In this document: positions 16,759 to 25,298 of the stretch, in pieces
How the letters are laid out: every line of letters begins with the position of its first letter
Numbering within the stretch: the first letter of the stretch is position 1
Source of the DNA: CAYYKK01 sp964467935
Lineage (GTDB): Bacteria; Myxococcota_A; Polyangia; Polyangiales; Polyangiaceae
Length of the DNA: 64,000 nt
Reading direction: 5' to 3'
Assembly: GCA_964467935.1 (NCBI GenBank)
Contig: CAYYKK010000002.1
Location: 4,352 to 68,351, forward strand
Notes under the pieces: generated by a model
Seen by the model: only the letters and a program-made list of their open reading frames with translations
Told to the model about the DNA's origin: nothing
Database searches by the model: none
Translations under genes and position numbers: made by a program

Positions 16759-18192
16759 ATGTCGTACGCCTCGAAGCTCACGGTCGCTGGTTCGGTCGCG
16801 GCGCTGCTCGCCGCCTGCTCGGGAGACGCCAAGGACGGCGCGGGTGGAGGCGGCTCGGGAGGCGCGCCGACCTCGACGACCTCCTCCGGGAAGGGCGCGA
16901 CGACCAGCGCCTCGGGCGGCGGAGCGAGCGGCACCGGGACGTCGACGAGCGTCGGCACCGGATCGACGAGCACCGGGACGGGCACGGGCGGCGGCGGCGG
17001 CGGTGGCGGCGCGCCGCTCCCGATCGATCACGTCATCGTCATCGTCAAAGAGAACCACACGTTCGACAACTACTTCGGCAGCTTCCCCGGCGCCGCGGGC
17101 ACGACCGTGTGCACGCTGAAGAACGGCTCCACCTTCCCGTGCCCGCACGCGCCCGACAGCACGCCGCGCGATCTGTGTCACGCCCACTCCTGCGCGCTGA
17201 CCGATTGGAACGGCGGCCAGATGAACGGCTGGGAGGACGTGTCGGGCTCGGATCAGAACAACGACAAGCTCGCCTGGGCCCAATACGGCCAGGCCGACAT
17301 CCCGAACTATTGGGCTTACGCGCAGCACTTCACGCTCGGCGATCACTTCTTCGCGAACGTGCTCGGGCCGAGCTTCCCGGGGCACACGTTCGTGCTCGCG
17401 GCGCAGGCCGGCTGGGCGATCGGCAACCCCAACACGCAAATCCTCCATCCGTATTGGGGCTGCGATCAGGATCCCTCGACCCTCGTCACGATCCTCGACG
17501 GCGGCTCGGCCACGCAGAAGGACGTCTTCCCCTGCTTCAACATCCCGTCGGTCCCCGACGTCCTCCCGCAGGGCACGTCGTGGAAGTTCTACGGCACGAG
17601 CTTCTACATCCTCACCGAGATCTGGTCGATGTTCGACGCGATCAGCCCCATTCGCAACGTGCCCGCCCAGTGCGCTCACATCGTCAACGCGTCCCAGTTC
17701 AAGTCGGACATCCAGAATCACACGTTGCCGAACGTGGTCTGGCTGGTCGATCAGGATCTCGCGGACGAGCACCCGGCGGTGGGCGGGGTCTGCGCGGGGG
17801 AGAACTGGACCGTCGACAACATCAACGCGATCATGCAAAGCGACTATTGGAAGTCGACGGCCATCCTGTTCACGATGGACGATTTCGGCGGCTGGTACGA
17901 TCACGTGCCGCCGCCGCGCCAATACGGCGGCGACGCGGCTCACCCCTACGGGCTCGGCTTCCGATTGCCTCTCATCGTGATTTCGCCCTACGCGAAGCCC
18001 GGATACATCTTCAGCGAAGTCTCGGAGCAAGCCAGCATTCCGCGGTTCATCGAGCGGGTGTTCGGCGCGCCGGCGCTCTCGACGATCGATCCCGCCGCGC
18101 AGGACGGCCAAGCGAACGATCTGATGAACGCGTTCGACTTCAACCAGACGCCGCTCGCTCCGCTCGTGCTCCAGACGCGGCTCTGCCTCTGA
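16759..18192 (+). CDS. secreted phosphoesterase (phospholipase C / acid phosphatase AcpA-like)
   Basis: 477 residues from the ATG at 16759. Lipoprotein signal (AALLAAC), then a ~70-residue Gly/Ser/Thr linker. The catalytic part starts with PIDHVIVIVKENHTFDNYFG (about 89-108), the signature of the phospholipase C/AcpA branch of the alkaline-phosphatase superfamily, where the Glu and Asn bind metal. Near the C-terminus, F-T-M-D-D-F-G-G-W-Y-D-H-V-P-P-P supplies the Asp-Asp metal pair and the conserved D-H-V. Likely an exported, lipid-anchored phosphate- or phospholipid-hydrolysing enzyme. Shorter than Pseudomonas PlcH/N because their C-terminal repeats are absent. Ends at a convergent hairpin. 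Confidence 0.88.
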   Translation: MSYASKLTVAGSVAALLAACSGDAKDGAGGGGSGGAPTSTTSSGKGATTSASGGGASGTGTSTSVGTGSTSTGTGTGGGGGGGGAPLPIDHVIVIVKENHTFDNYFGSFPGAAGTTVCTLKNGSTFPCPHAPDSTPRDLCHAHSCALTDWNGGQMNGWEDVSGSDQNNDKLAWAQYGQADIPNYWAYAQHFTLGDHFFANVLGPSFPGHTFVLAAQAGWAIGNPNTQILHPYWGCDQDPSTLVTILDGGSATQKDVFPCFNIPSVPDVLPQGTSWKFYGTSFYILTEIWSMFDAISPIRNVPAQCAHIVNASQFKSDIQNHTLPNVVWLVDQDLADEHPAVGGVCAGENWTVDNINAIMQSDYWKSTAILFTMDDFGGWYDHVPPPRQYGGDAAHPYGLGFRLPLIVISPYAKPGYIFSEVSEQASIPRFIERVFGAPALSTIDPAAQDGQANDLMNAFDFNQTPLAPLVLQTRLCL

Positions 18193-18210
18193 GGTCGCGG
18201 CGCGCGCAGG

Positions 18211-18239
18211 CCCGAGCGGCGAGGGCATGGCCGCTCGGG
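18211..18239. terminator. hairpin between convergent genes
   Basis: CCCGAGCGG (18211-18219) pairs perfectly with CCGCTCGGG (18231-18239) around an 11-nt loop. It lies in the 70-bp gap between the convergent phosphoesterase and VOC genes, so it can serve both. No clear T-tract on either side, as is common in GC-rich myxobacteria. Confidence 0.55.
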
Positions 18240-18262
18240 GCGCGCCTACGATCGCGGAGCGA

Positions 18263-19045
18263 TCACATCTTCATGTCGGCCGACGCCTTGAAGAGCGCGA
18301 TGGTCGCGCCCGCAGGATCGGTCACGACCGAGAAGCGGCCGATGTTCGGGATGTCCTTGGGGGCGACGACCACGCTGCCGCGGAGCGCGGCGGCGCGCTT
18401 CGTCCCCGCGTCGACGTCGGGGACGTTCACGTAGAAGAGCCACGACGAGGGCTGCCCCGGCATCGGGGCCTTCATGATGCCGGCGCGCTCGCGTCCCCCG
18501 CTCGAGAGCACGTGGTACGTGCCCATCGCGCCGAGATCGTTCGCGCGGCTCTCGTAGCCGTAGACCGCGCGATAGAACGAGAGCGCGCCCTCGGGGTCCT
18601 GCGCGAGCAGCTCGTCCCAGGCGAAGTGGCCCGCCGGTCGCGGTCCCTCCTCCTCGCTGCGCGCGTCGTGAGGCTGCATCGCGGCGAGCGCAGCGCCCTG
18701 GGGATCGATCACGACGGCGAACCGCCCGACCTTCGGGATGTCGACGGTGGGGCTCATCAGCTTGCCGCCGTTCGTCGTGGCGACCTTGAGCGCGGCGTCG
18801 AGATCGTCGACCGCGCAGTAGCCGAGCCACGAGGGCGGGACCTTCGCGCCGGGCGGAGGAGCGATGGTGCCCGCGACGTCGACCGAGCCCGCGCGAAAGA
18901 GGGTGTATTTGCCGTTCGGCCCCATATCCATCTCGGCGGTCGTCCATCCGAACAGCTCGCCGTAGAAGGGGAGAACGTCCTTGGGGCTCGCCGTGACGAG
19001 CTCGTGCCAGACGAAGCGCCCGGCGTTGTTCGAGACCTTGCTCAT
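18263..19045 (-). CDS. two-domain VOC (glyoxalase/bleomycin-resistance fold) protein
   Basis: 260 residues from the ATG at 19043-19045, which has GAGGAGCGATC just upstream; a longer open frame upstream is not supported. Two tandem VOC domains are visible, each starting F-V-W-H-E-L / F-A-W-D-E-L, passing through P-F-Y-G-E-L-F-G / S-F-Y-R-A-V-Y-G, and ending I-P-K-V-G-R-F-A-V-V-I-D-P-Q-G-A / I-P-N-I-G-R-F-S-V-V-T-D-P-A-G-A. This duplicated layout is common in soil actinobacteria and myxobacteria, usually without known substrate. The first domain keeps a possible metal His (W-H-E), the second has W-D-E there. Cytoplasmic; monocistronic. Confidence 0.88.
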   Translation of the reverse strand: MSKVSNNAGRFVWHELVTASPKDVLPFYGELFGWTTAEMDMGPNGKYTLFRAGSVDVAGTIAPPPGAKVPPSWLGYCAVDDLDAALKVATTNGGKLMSPTVDIPKVGRFAVVIDPQGAALAAMQPHDARSEEEGPRPAGHFAWDELLAQDPEGALSFYRAVYGYESRANDLGAMGTYHVLSSGGRERAGIMKAPMPGQPSSWLFYVNVPDVDAGTKRAAALRGSVVVAPKDIPNIGRFSVVTDPAGATIALFKASADMKM

Positions 19046-19245
19046 GTTCGATCGCTCCTCGAGAAGTGGGGCGCGCGCGCCCGGTGAGGCGTCCCCGAGG
19101 GTCCCGGTCGGGATCCTCGGCTCGTTCGCCACCCTCGAGTCGAACGACCCCGGCCGAGATCGACAGCGCGGCGAAGAAAAAAGTCGATCCGGAAAATCGG
19201 CTAGGATCGGGCTCGGTCGGCGGGCGCGGCCCGCCTCGGAGGACG

Positions 19246-19626
19246 ATGCGAACGGTTTGGTGTGGGGCGCTGTTGGTCGGCGCCGCGGGCCTCGGCCTAG
19301 GCTGCCACCGCTACGGTGACGAGGCGCTCGTCGAGGATCGAGGGCGATGCCCCAAGGGCTCGGTGGAGAACACCGGGCTCCCCGCGCCGTTCTGCCGGCC
19401 GCCGCACGAGGGCAAGGCCGGCGAGCCCTGCAGCAGCGACGAGAACTGCCTCGGGGACATGACGTGCAACCGCGGCTATCGCAATGGCAACTGTCAGGCG
19501 CGTCGCTCGGCGAAAGAGCACGAGCCGTGCGAAGACGATCGCGACTGCGCGCCGGGGCTCCTCTGCAATGGCAGCCCCATCCCGCCGATCCGCGCGGGCA
19601 AGTGCCACCAAGCCGGGGCGCTCTAG
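19246..19626 (+). CDS. small Cys-rich lipoprotein (dickkopf-like Cys pattern)
   Basis: 126 residues from the ATG at 19246, preceded by CGGAGGACG, a good ribosome site. Lipoprotein signal ends L-G-L-G-C (Cys about 20). The mature part has two similar Cys modules: G-E-P-C-S-S-D-E-N-C-L-G-D-M-T-C and H-E-P-C-E-D-D-R-D-C-A-P-G-L-L-C, each closed by a further Cys. This C-x5-C-x5-C spacing is typical of small extracellular disulphide domains annotated as dickkopf-like in myxobacteria. Probably a cell-surface binding protein; function unknown. Its stop overlaps by 4 bp the stop end of the convergent downstream gene. Confidence 0.75.
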   Translation: MRTVWCGALLVGAAGLGLGCHRYGDEALVEDRGRCPKGSVENTGLPAPFCRPPHEGKAGEPCSSDENCLGDMTCNRGYRNGNCQARRSAKEHEPCEDDRDCAPGLLCNGSPIPPIRAGKCHQAGAL

Positions 19627-20753
19627 CAGCCCTCGAGATCGGCGCGGCGGACGAGGAGGCGGGCGCCCGGTACGGTCGTGAACGACGATCCCGGGAGCCA
19701 CATCACCTCGAAGCGAGGATCGTCTCCGGGACGCGGCGCGGTCGCCTCGGCCTCCCCGACGCGACGCCGCGGGAGCACGAAGGCCGCGCCCGCGCGGAGC
19801 TCGCCGATCTCGGCGCGCTCCCCCTCGACCTCCGCGAGCACGGTGAGCGGGTGCGCGCAGCGCCGCGGGTGCGCGTCGTGACCCGACATGAAGCGCCCCT
19901 GGGTGCGGCCGAGGAGCACGCCGCTCGCGCCGAGATCGAGGGGCGCGATCGCCTCGTCGGGGACCCAGCCGAACGCGACGAAGCCCCCCGCGTCGATGAC
20001 GATCTGGCGCGTGGCGCCGACCGCACGGACGATGACCACCGAGCCCCGGGGGCTCCGGCGCAGACGCGCGACCGGCGCGCCGTCCGGGGCGAGCGCGAGC
20101 TTGGCCGAGGCGCGGAGGCCCGTCCGATGGCTCTCGAGGGGCTCCGCGACCCGATGCGCGTCGTACGTGCCCTCGACGAAGCTCACGAGATCGCACGCCG
20201 CCTCGTCGCGCACGCGCTTCGGATCCTCGAAGACCGAGCTCACGTCGAGCGAGACGGCGATGCGCCCCTCCGCGATCGGCTCGACGTCGACGGGGGTGCT
20301 CGGCGAGGGCAACACGAACCCACCGAGCGGCGTCGCACCTCGCAAGAAGAGCCGCGGAGCGTCGACGTAGCCGTGCGCGGTGAGGGGGCCTTCGATGGTC
20401 AGGTAGCTCGCGTCGCCCGTGCCGAGGGGCAGCGCGAGCGACGCTCTCGCCTCGGAGACACGCGCATAGACGGGCCCGCGTGGGCGCAGCTCGAGCACGC
20501 CCGAGAACTTCTCCGCGCCGAGGACGCACGCGACGTCGGTCGGCGGCGTCGGCGCGACGTCGACGGTCGCGAGGGGGCGCCGATCCTCGCTCTCTGCTCC
20601 CGACGCGTCGGCGTCTTCGCGCGTCGTCACGCTCGATCGCGGCGCGACGAGCTCGTTCGGCCGCGGCGAGCCGGAGGTCGGAGCGCCTCCGCACGACGCG
20701 ATGGCCGGGGCCCACGACAGCCACGCCACGAGACGCCTCCACCGACGGTGCAC
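19623..20753 (-). CDS. lipoprotein, function unknown
   Basis: 376 residues with a lipoprotein signal (WLSWAPAIASCGG; Cys about 21). No recognised domain. After a Ser/Asp-rich linker the sequence is predominantly beta (for example SYLTIEGPLTAHGYV and GSVVIVRAVGATRQIVIDAGG) with a late R-C-A-H-P-L segment and a C-terminal Cys. The content suggests a small all-beta extracytoplasmic domain rather than an enzyme; no catalytic signature is visible. Convergent with the Cys-rich lipoprotein gene (4-bp overlap) and divergent from the second kinase gene across 107 bp. Confidence 0.65.
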   Translation of the reverse strand: MHRRWRRLVAWLSWAPAIASCGGAPTSGSPRPNELVAPRSSVTTREDADASGAESEDRRPLATVDVAPTPPTDVACVLGAEKFSGVLELRPRGPVYARVSEARASLALPLGTGDASYLTIEGPLTAHGYVDAPRLFLRGATPLGGFVLPSPSTPVDVEPIAEGRIAVSLDVSSVFEDPKRVRDEAACDLVSFVEGTYDAHRVAEPLESHRTGLRASAKLALAPDGAPVARLRRSPRGSVVIVRAVGATRQIVIDAGGFVAFGWVPDEAIAPLDLGASGVLLGRTQGRFMSGHDAHPRRCAHPLTVLAEVEGERAEIGELRAGAAFVLPRRRVGEAEATAPRPGDDPRFEVMWLPGSSFTTVPGARLLVRRADLEGC

Positions 20754-20860
20754 GGCCCTCCGACAGCCCCTTCGCGCTCGGGTTCCGAGAGAGCGCTGGA
20801 AATCCCTCGAAGGGAGGGTGCTACACTCGCGCCGGTGGGGACGAGCCGAGGGGGCGCGCC

Positions 20861-22189
20861 GTGATCGCGGAGCCGTCGACGATTCCGCTCGGGAGCGTGG
20901 TCGCGGAGAGGTACCGGCTCGATCGGCTCATCGGTCGCGGCGGCTTCGGCGCGGTCTTCGCGGCCGCTGATCTGCGGCTCCCTCGCTCGGTCGCGCTGAA
21001 GATCCTCTCGAGCGCGGCGATGGCGGAGGCCGGTGGCGAGGCGCGCTTTCGCCGCGAGGCGGACCTCGCGAGCCGCATCTCCCACCCGGGCGCGGTGCGC
21101 GTGCTCGACTCGGGGAGCGATCCGCGCGGCCTGCATTTCATCGCGTTCGAGCTCTACGACGGGCGCAGCGTCGACGCGGTGATCCACGGCGAGGGTCCGC
21201 TCTCGCCGAAGCGCGCCGCGGCCATCGCGATCGACACGCTCGCGGCTCTCGAGGAGGCGCACGCGGCGGGCGTCATTCACCGCGACATCAAGCCCGCGAA
21301 CATCTTCCTCGTGCGCGCGGCGCGGTCGTCGGGCGCGGAGGGGGTCACCGAGGCGGTCTCGGGCGAGGCCGTGAAGGTGCTCGACTTCGGCATCGCGAAG
21401 TCGCTGAAGCCGAACACGATGGGGCTCACGCGCGAGGGCACGTCGATGGGGACGCCGATCTACATGGCGCCCGAACAGATCACGGGGCAGCCGCTCGGGC
21501 CGTTCAGCGATCTCTACTCGGTGGGGCTCGTCCTCGCGGAGATGCTGCTCGGCGCGTCCCCTTACGGACCGAGCCCATCGGCGGTGGCGGTGGTCGCCGA
21601 GCGCATCGAAGGCAAGCCCGTGCCCTTCCCGACCGATCTGACGCAGTCGCCGCTCGGCCCCGTGCTGCTGCGCGCGACCGCGCCGGTGAAGCTTCGTTAC
21701 GCGCGAGCGAGCGAGATGCGCCAGGCGCTCCTCGCGCTCTTGCCGACGCTGTCGAGCGCGCCCTTCCGAGCGCGCGACGCGCGTGCCGTCCTCGGTGAGG
21801 CGCCGACCGCCATCGCCGAAGCCCCCGGGGCGCGCGCTCGGAGCCCGCTCGCGGCGAGCCTCGATCACACGCCGAACGCCGCGCGGATGGCTGCGCTGGT
21901 CGGAGGCCCTTCGATCGATCCCGCGTCGAAGCGCCGGCTCGAGGCGACGGTCCAAGACGACGGGACGCGACCGCCGAACCGCCTCGCGTCGACGGTGACG
22001 GACGACGCCGCACGCCGTTCGTCGCAGAGCCTCCTCGCCGCGACGGTGCTCGACGACGGCGGCCCCTCACCGCTCGCGAGGATGCCTCCGCCGAAACGTC
22101 GTGGCCGCGCCGTCGTGTGGATCGTCGCCGTGCTCCTCGTGGCCGCGGCGGCGGGCGGCGCGGTGGCGTTCCTGCATTTCCGCGCGTGA
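20861..22189 (+). CDS. serine/threonine protein kinase with three C-terminal TxxD motifs
   Basis: 442 residues from the GTG at 20861 (GAGGGGG upstream). Hanks-type kinase domain at about 18-285: G-R-G-G-F-G-A-V-F loop, VALK Lys about 47, HRDIKPAN, DFGIAK and GTPIYMAPEQ. The linker between kinase domain and membrane contains three copies of a short motif, A/S-T-V-x-D-D: T363-V-Q-D, T378-V-T-D and T395-V-L-D. A basic P-P-P-K-R-R-G-R stretch and one transmembrane helix (about 415-435) end the protein; almost nothing lies outside the membrane, so sensing is probably intracellular. The Thr repeats resemble phospho-Thr docking sites for FHA domains (pTxxD); that is inference. Confidence 0.92.
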   Translation: MIAEPSTIPLGSVVAERYRLDRLIGRGGFGAVFAAADLRLPRSVALKILSSAAMAEAGGEARFRREADLASRISHPGAVRVLDSGSDPRGLHFIAFELYDGRSVDAVIHGEGPLSPKRAAAIAIDTLAALEEAHAAGVIHRDIKPANIFLVRAARSSGAEGVTEAVSGEAVKVLDFGIAKSLKPNTMGLTREGTSMGTPIYMAPEQITGQPLGPFSDLYSVGLVLAEMLLGASPYGPSPSAVAVVAERIEGKPVPFPTDLTQSPLGPVLLRATAPVKLRYARASEMRQALLALLPTLSSAPFRARDARAVLGEAPTAIAEAPGARARSPLAASLDHTPNAARMAALVGGPSIDPASKRRLEATVQDDGTRPPNRLASTVTDDAARRSSQSLLAATVLDDGGPSPLARMPPPKRRGRAVVWIVAVLLVAAAAGGAVAFLHFRA

Positions 22190-22311
22190 CGCGTCGGGGC
22201 GCTGCCTCTCGGGTGGGTGACGCGGTGGCGTCCCTGCGTTTCGGGGGCGGCGCGGGCGCCCTCGGGCGATTCACTTTCCTTTTCACGCGCGCCTCGCGAT
22301 AGTGCCGAGCG

Positions 22312-23265
22312 GTGCGCTGGCCTTGGGTGTTCCTCGTGATCGCGTCGTGTCGCCCCGACGCGCGTGGAGCGAGCGCGAGCGCGAGCGCGACGGCCGCGAT
22401 CGCGAGCGCGACGCCGAGCGCCACCGGATCCGGCACGAGCGCGCCCGCGGCGAGCGCGCCGCTCCCTTCGCCCGATGGCGACATGCTGTTCGTCCCTGGC
22501 GGCACCTTCACGATGGGCGCCGACGCGGGCGGCGAGGAGGACGAGCGCCCCGCGCACGCCGTCTCGGTCGCCTCGTTCTGGCTCGATCGCACCCACGTCA
22601 CGAACGAGGCGTACGCGCGGTGCGTCGCGGCGGGCGCGTGCCACGAGAAGAACCTCCGCGCGGCGAGCCGCGTGCGCGCCGGCCTCGACGCCGACTTCCA
22701 GCGCCCTCGGCAGCCGGTGATCGGCGTGAGCTTCGCCGACGCGAAGGCCTACTGCGCGTGGGCCGGCAAGCGTCTCCCGCGCGAGGCCGAGTTCGAGCGC
22801 GCCGAGCGCGGCGACGACGGGCGCATGTTTCCGTGGGGCGATGCGTTGCCGACCCAGGAGCGCGCCGTCTACGGGCGCCCCTTCGGAAAACCGAAGAGCA
22901 CGACCGACGACGTCGGCACGCACCCGCTCGGCCGCGGCCCCTATGGGCACGACGATCTCGCAGGCAACGCGTGGGAGTGGTGCGAGGACGAGTACGATCC
23001 CTACGCCTACCGTCGCGAGACCGCGGACCGCGGCATCCCCGGCACGTGCGAGGAGATCCTGGAGGCGCTCGCCGAGCTGCGAAGGCGCGGTCGGCGACAC
23101 TTCACCGGAAGCAACGGCCTACCCCACGAGTGCGAGCGCGTCCTGCGCGGCGGCGCGTTCAACTACGAAGCGCGCGGGCTGCGGGCGACCAACCGAGTGC
23201 ATCATCCGGCGCGCGTTCGCCTCGTGATGGCGGGGTTCCGATGCGCGAAGGACGCCGCGCCTTGA
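22312..23265 (+). CDS. FGE-sulfatase-domain lipoprotein (formylglycine-generating-enzyme-like, catalytic Cys absent)
   Basis: 317 residues from a GTG at 22312; lipoprotein signal (WVFLVIASC) then a Ser/Ala-Thr linker. The remaining ~260 residues form an FGE/SUMF1-like domain: F-V-P-G-G-T-F-T-M-G-A, P-V-I-G-V-S-F-A-D-A-K-A-Y-C-A-W-A-G-K-R-L-P, E-A-E-F-E-R-A, G-N-A-W-E-W, V-L-R-G-G-A-F-N and G-F-R-C. The paired Cys that make formylglycine in true FGE are missing from the A-R-G-L-R-A-T-N-R region, so a sulfatase-activating role is unlikely; many bacterial members are ligand-binding or other oxidases. Export by lipoprotein signal also argues against acting on nascent sulfatases. Follows the kinase gene by 122 bp. 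Confidence 0.85.
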   Translation: MRWPWVFLVIASCRPDARGASASASATAAIASATPSATGSGTSAPAASAPLPSPDGDMLFVPGGTFTMGADAGGEEDERPAHAVSVASFWLDRTHVTNEAYARCVAAGACHEKNLRAASRVRAGLDADFQRPRQPVIGVSFADAKAYCAWAGKRLPREAEFERAERGDDGRMFPWGDALPTQERAVYGRPFGKPKSTTDDVGTHPLGRGPYGHDDLAGNAWEWCEDEYDPYAYRRETADRGIPGTCEEILEALAELRRRGRRHFTGSNGLPHECERVLRGGAFNYEARGLRATNRVHHPARVRLVMAGFRCAKDAAP

Positions 23266-23328
23266 GCGGACGCGGAGACGGCACGCCGACGCGCGCGCCT
23301 CGAGGGGCGAACTGCCCGCGCGTCGCGC

Positions 23329-23964
23329 TCACTTTCGTGGGGCGGGGGTCGTGCGCAGGTAGGGCTTGATGATCTTGATGCCCTTCGGAAAGCGCTGCCG
23401 CGCCTCTTCGTCGCTGACCGTGGGCATGATGATGACGTCTTCGCCCTGCTTCCAGTTCGCGGGCGTACCGACGGTGTGATCGGCGGTGAGCTGCAGCGAG
23501 TCGACGACGCGCAACAGCTCGTCGAAGTTGCGCCCCGTGCTCGCCGGATACGTGATCATCAGCCGAATGCGCTTGTCCGGCGCGATGACGAACACGGTGC
23601 GCACGGTCTGCGTGTTGAACTCGGCCGGATGGATCATGTCGTAGAGCGACGAGATCTGGCGGTCGACGTCCGCGATGATCGGAAAGTTCGGGTAGGCGCC
23701 CTGCGTCTCGGCGATGTCCTTGGCCCAGACCTGATGCTCGTCGACGGGATCGACGGAGAGGCCGATCACCTTCACGTCGCGCTTGTCGAACTCGGGCTTC
23801 AGCTTGGCCACCATGCCGAGCTCGGTCGTGCAGATCGGCGTGAAGTCCCGCGGGTGCGAGAAGAGCATGCCCCAGCTCGATCCGAGCCACTGATGGAACC
23901 GCATCGGCCCCATCGTGGTGCTGGCCGAAAAGTCCGGAGCGACGTCACCCAATCTCAAAGCCAT
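23329..23964 (-). CDS. 1-Cys peroxiredoxin (Prx6-type)
   Basis: 211 residues from the ATG at 23962-23964, with GAGGAGATC upstream; longer upstream reading is not supported. Peroxide-reducing thiol enzyme of the AhpC/TSA fold. The peroxidatic Cys is residue 45 in SHPRDFTPICTTELG, and it is the only Cys in the protein, which with the long C-terminal arm (V-G-T-P-A-N-W-K-Q-G-E-D-V-I) places it in the Prx6/1-Cys group that dimerises and needs an external reductant. Cytoplasmic. Probably monocistronic: 145 bp separate it from the upstream same-strand gene. Confidence 0.93.
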   Translation of the reverse strand: MALRLGDVAPDFSASTTMGPMRFHQWLGSSWGMLFSHPRDFTPICTTELGMVAKLKPEFDKRDVKVIGLSVDPVDEHQVWAKDIAETQGAYPNFPIIADVDRQISSLYDMIHPAEFNTQTVRTVFVIAPDKRIRLMITYPASTGRNFDELLRVVDSLQLTADHTVGTPANWKQGEDVIIMPTVSDEEARQRFPKGIKIIKPYLRTTPAPRK

Positions 23965-24109
23965 GCCGATCTCCTCACGGGGCTGCGATGTAGCCGGGAG
24001 CGTGGAGCATAGAGGCGCCGCGCACGACTCCACAAGGACGACGGCCAAGAGTCACGGCGTCACGTCTCTCTCGCGCACACCCACCCGGTCGCACCTCGGC
24101 CGAGCGAGG

Positions 24110-25177
24110 TCACGGACCGAGCAGGCCGAAGCCGACCGACGCGAGCGCCGGGGTGCCGCTCGCGCCCTGGAACACGCGCGTCCACGTGAGCCCGTCGGGC
24201 GACGTCAGGATGTTCGATTCCCAGACCACCGAGACGTAGAGCCCGAGCCCGTGCGTGATGGGCCCGTTCGGCGGGCTCACCGCGTCGTGCCCGGTGAAGC
24301 TCTTGCCATCCGGGCTCGTGAAGCACTTCGGATACGCGCAGAAGAGGAACGATCCATCGGCGAAGACCAGGTTCTCGACGTCGCCGTAGGTCGGGTCGGA
24401 GTGGTCCTCCCACGTGACGCCGTCGCTCGACGTCTCGACGTGCCCTTGCGCGCCGACGGCGACGAACACGCCAGCGCCGAACGCGAGCGCACGGAGCGCC
24501 GGACCGCCCTCGACGTAGTCGTGCCACGCGACGCCGTCCTCGGAGACCTTGCGATCGCCCCCGGCGGCGTTGCTGTCGCCGACGGCGACGAAGTGCCCGT
24601 TGCCCTGAGCGAGCCCCTTCCAATGGGTCGCGCCCGCGCTCGACGTGTGCTTCGTCCACGTCACGCCGTCGGGCGAGTCGTAGCTGTCGGCGCCGGCGAT
24701 CGCGAGGAACGCCTCGCCGGTGAAGAGGATCTGACCTCCCCCGAGGCCGGGCCACGCCTGCGGCAGCGGCGCGCCGACCTTCGTCCACGTCGCGCCGTCG
24801 TGGCTCGTGACCAACCCCGAGTGCGCGACGACGGCGACGATGCCTCGACCGAACGCGATGCCGTCGCCGATGTTGTCGAGCGGGTCGGGTGGATCGGACT
24901 GGTCGTCCTTCCACGTCGAGCCGTCCGTCGAGACGAGGCGGCGCAGATCGTAGCCAGCGGCGACGAACGTGGGCGTGCCCGCGGGCATCGCGCCGCCCGC
25001 GCCGGTGCCGGTCGTCGCGGCGATCGCGCCCGAGCTCGCCACGGAAGACGATCCGGTCGATGCGGTGGATGCGTTCGCGCCCCCGCCCCCGCCTGCGCCG
25101 GACGTCGCGCCGTTCGAGCAAGCGATCGAGAAGAGCAAGGGGACGAGCGCGCCCCCGACGAGCCGAGTTCGAATCAC
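24110..25177 (-). CDS. propeller-like lipoprotein with S-x-D-G-x-T/S-W repeats
   Basis: 355 residues from a GTG at 25175-25177. Lipoprotein signal (VPLLFSIAC), a Ser/Thr/Ala linker, then about seven repeats each carrying a BNR-like turn: S-T-D-G-S-T-W, S-H-D-G-A-T-W, S-P-D-G-V-T-W, S-E-D-G-V-A-W, S-S-D-G-V-T-W, S-P-D-G-K-S-F and S-P-D-G-L-T-W, preceded by F-V-A-V-G-type strands. A beta-propeller on the cell surface is likely; sialidase or other activity is not implied. It is a paralogue of the protein encoded at 28665-29753, and the pair brackets the DUF1592/DUF1552 genes. Divergent from the DUF1592 gene across 121 bp. Confidence 0.82.
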   Translation of the reverse strand: MIRTRLVGGALVPLLFSIACSNGATSGAGGGGGANASTASTGSSSVASSGAIAATTGTGAGGAMPAGTPTFVAAGYDLRRLVSTDGSTWKDDQSDPPDPLDNIGDGIAFGRGIVAVVAHSGLVTSHDGATWTKVGAPLPQAWPGLGGGQILFTGEAFLAIAGADSYDSPDGVTWTKHTSSAGATHWKGLAQGNGHFVAVGDSNAAGGDRKVSEDGVAWHDYVEGGPALRALAFGAGVFVAVGAQGHVETSSDGVTWEDHSDPTYGDVENLVFADGSFLFCAYPKCFTSPDGKSFTGHDAVSPPNGPITHGLGLYVSVVWESNILTSPDGLTWTRVFQGASGTPALASVGFGLLGP

Positions 25178-25298
25178 GAGGCCTCCGGTTTCGGGTGGTG
25201 AGTGGGTACCGCGAGCGCCTCGAAACGGCTCGGGCACGCGCGAAGAAACTTTCTGCGTCCCGCCTGAGCCGAAAGCGCGCCTCGGGGTACGTACACGC

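Noticed and set aside
22312..23265. Annotating the FGE-domain protein as a sulfatase-maturing enzyme
   Set aside because: The catalytic Cys pair is absent and the protein has a lipoprotein signal.
25160..25185. GTTCGAATC, resembling a tRNA T-loop
   Set aside because: It lies at the start of the propeller lipoprotein gene, and no acceptor, anticodon or D arm could be folded around it.
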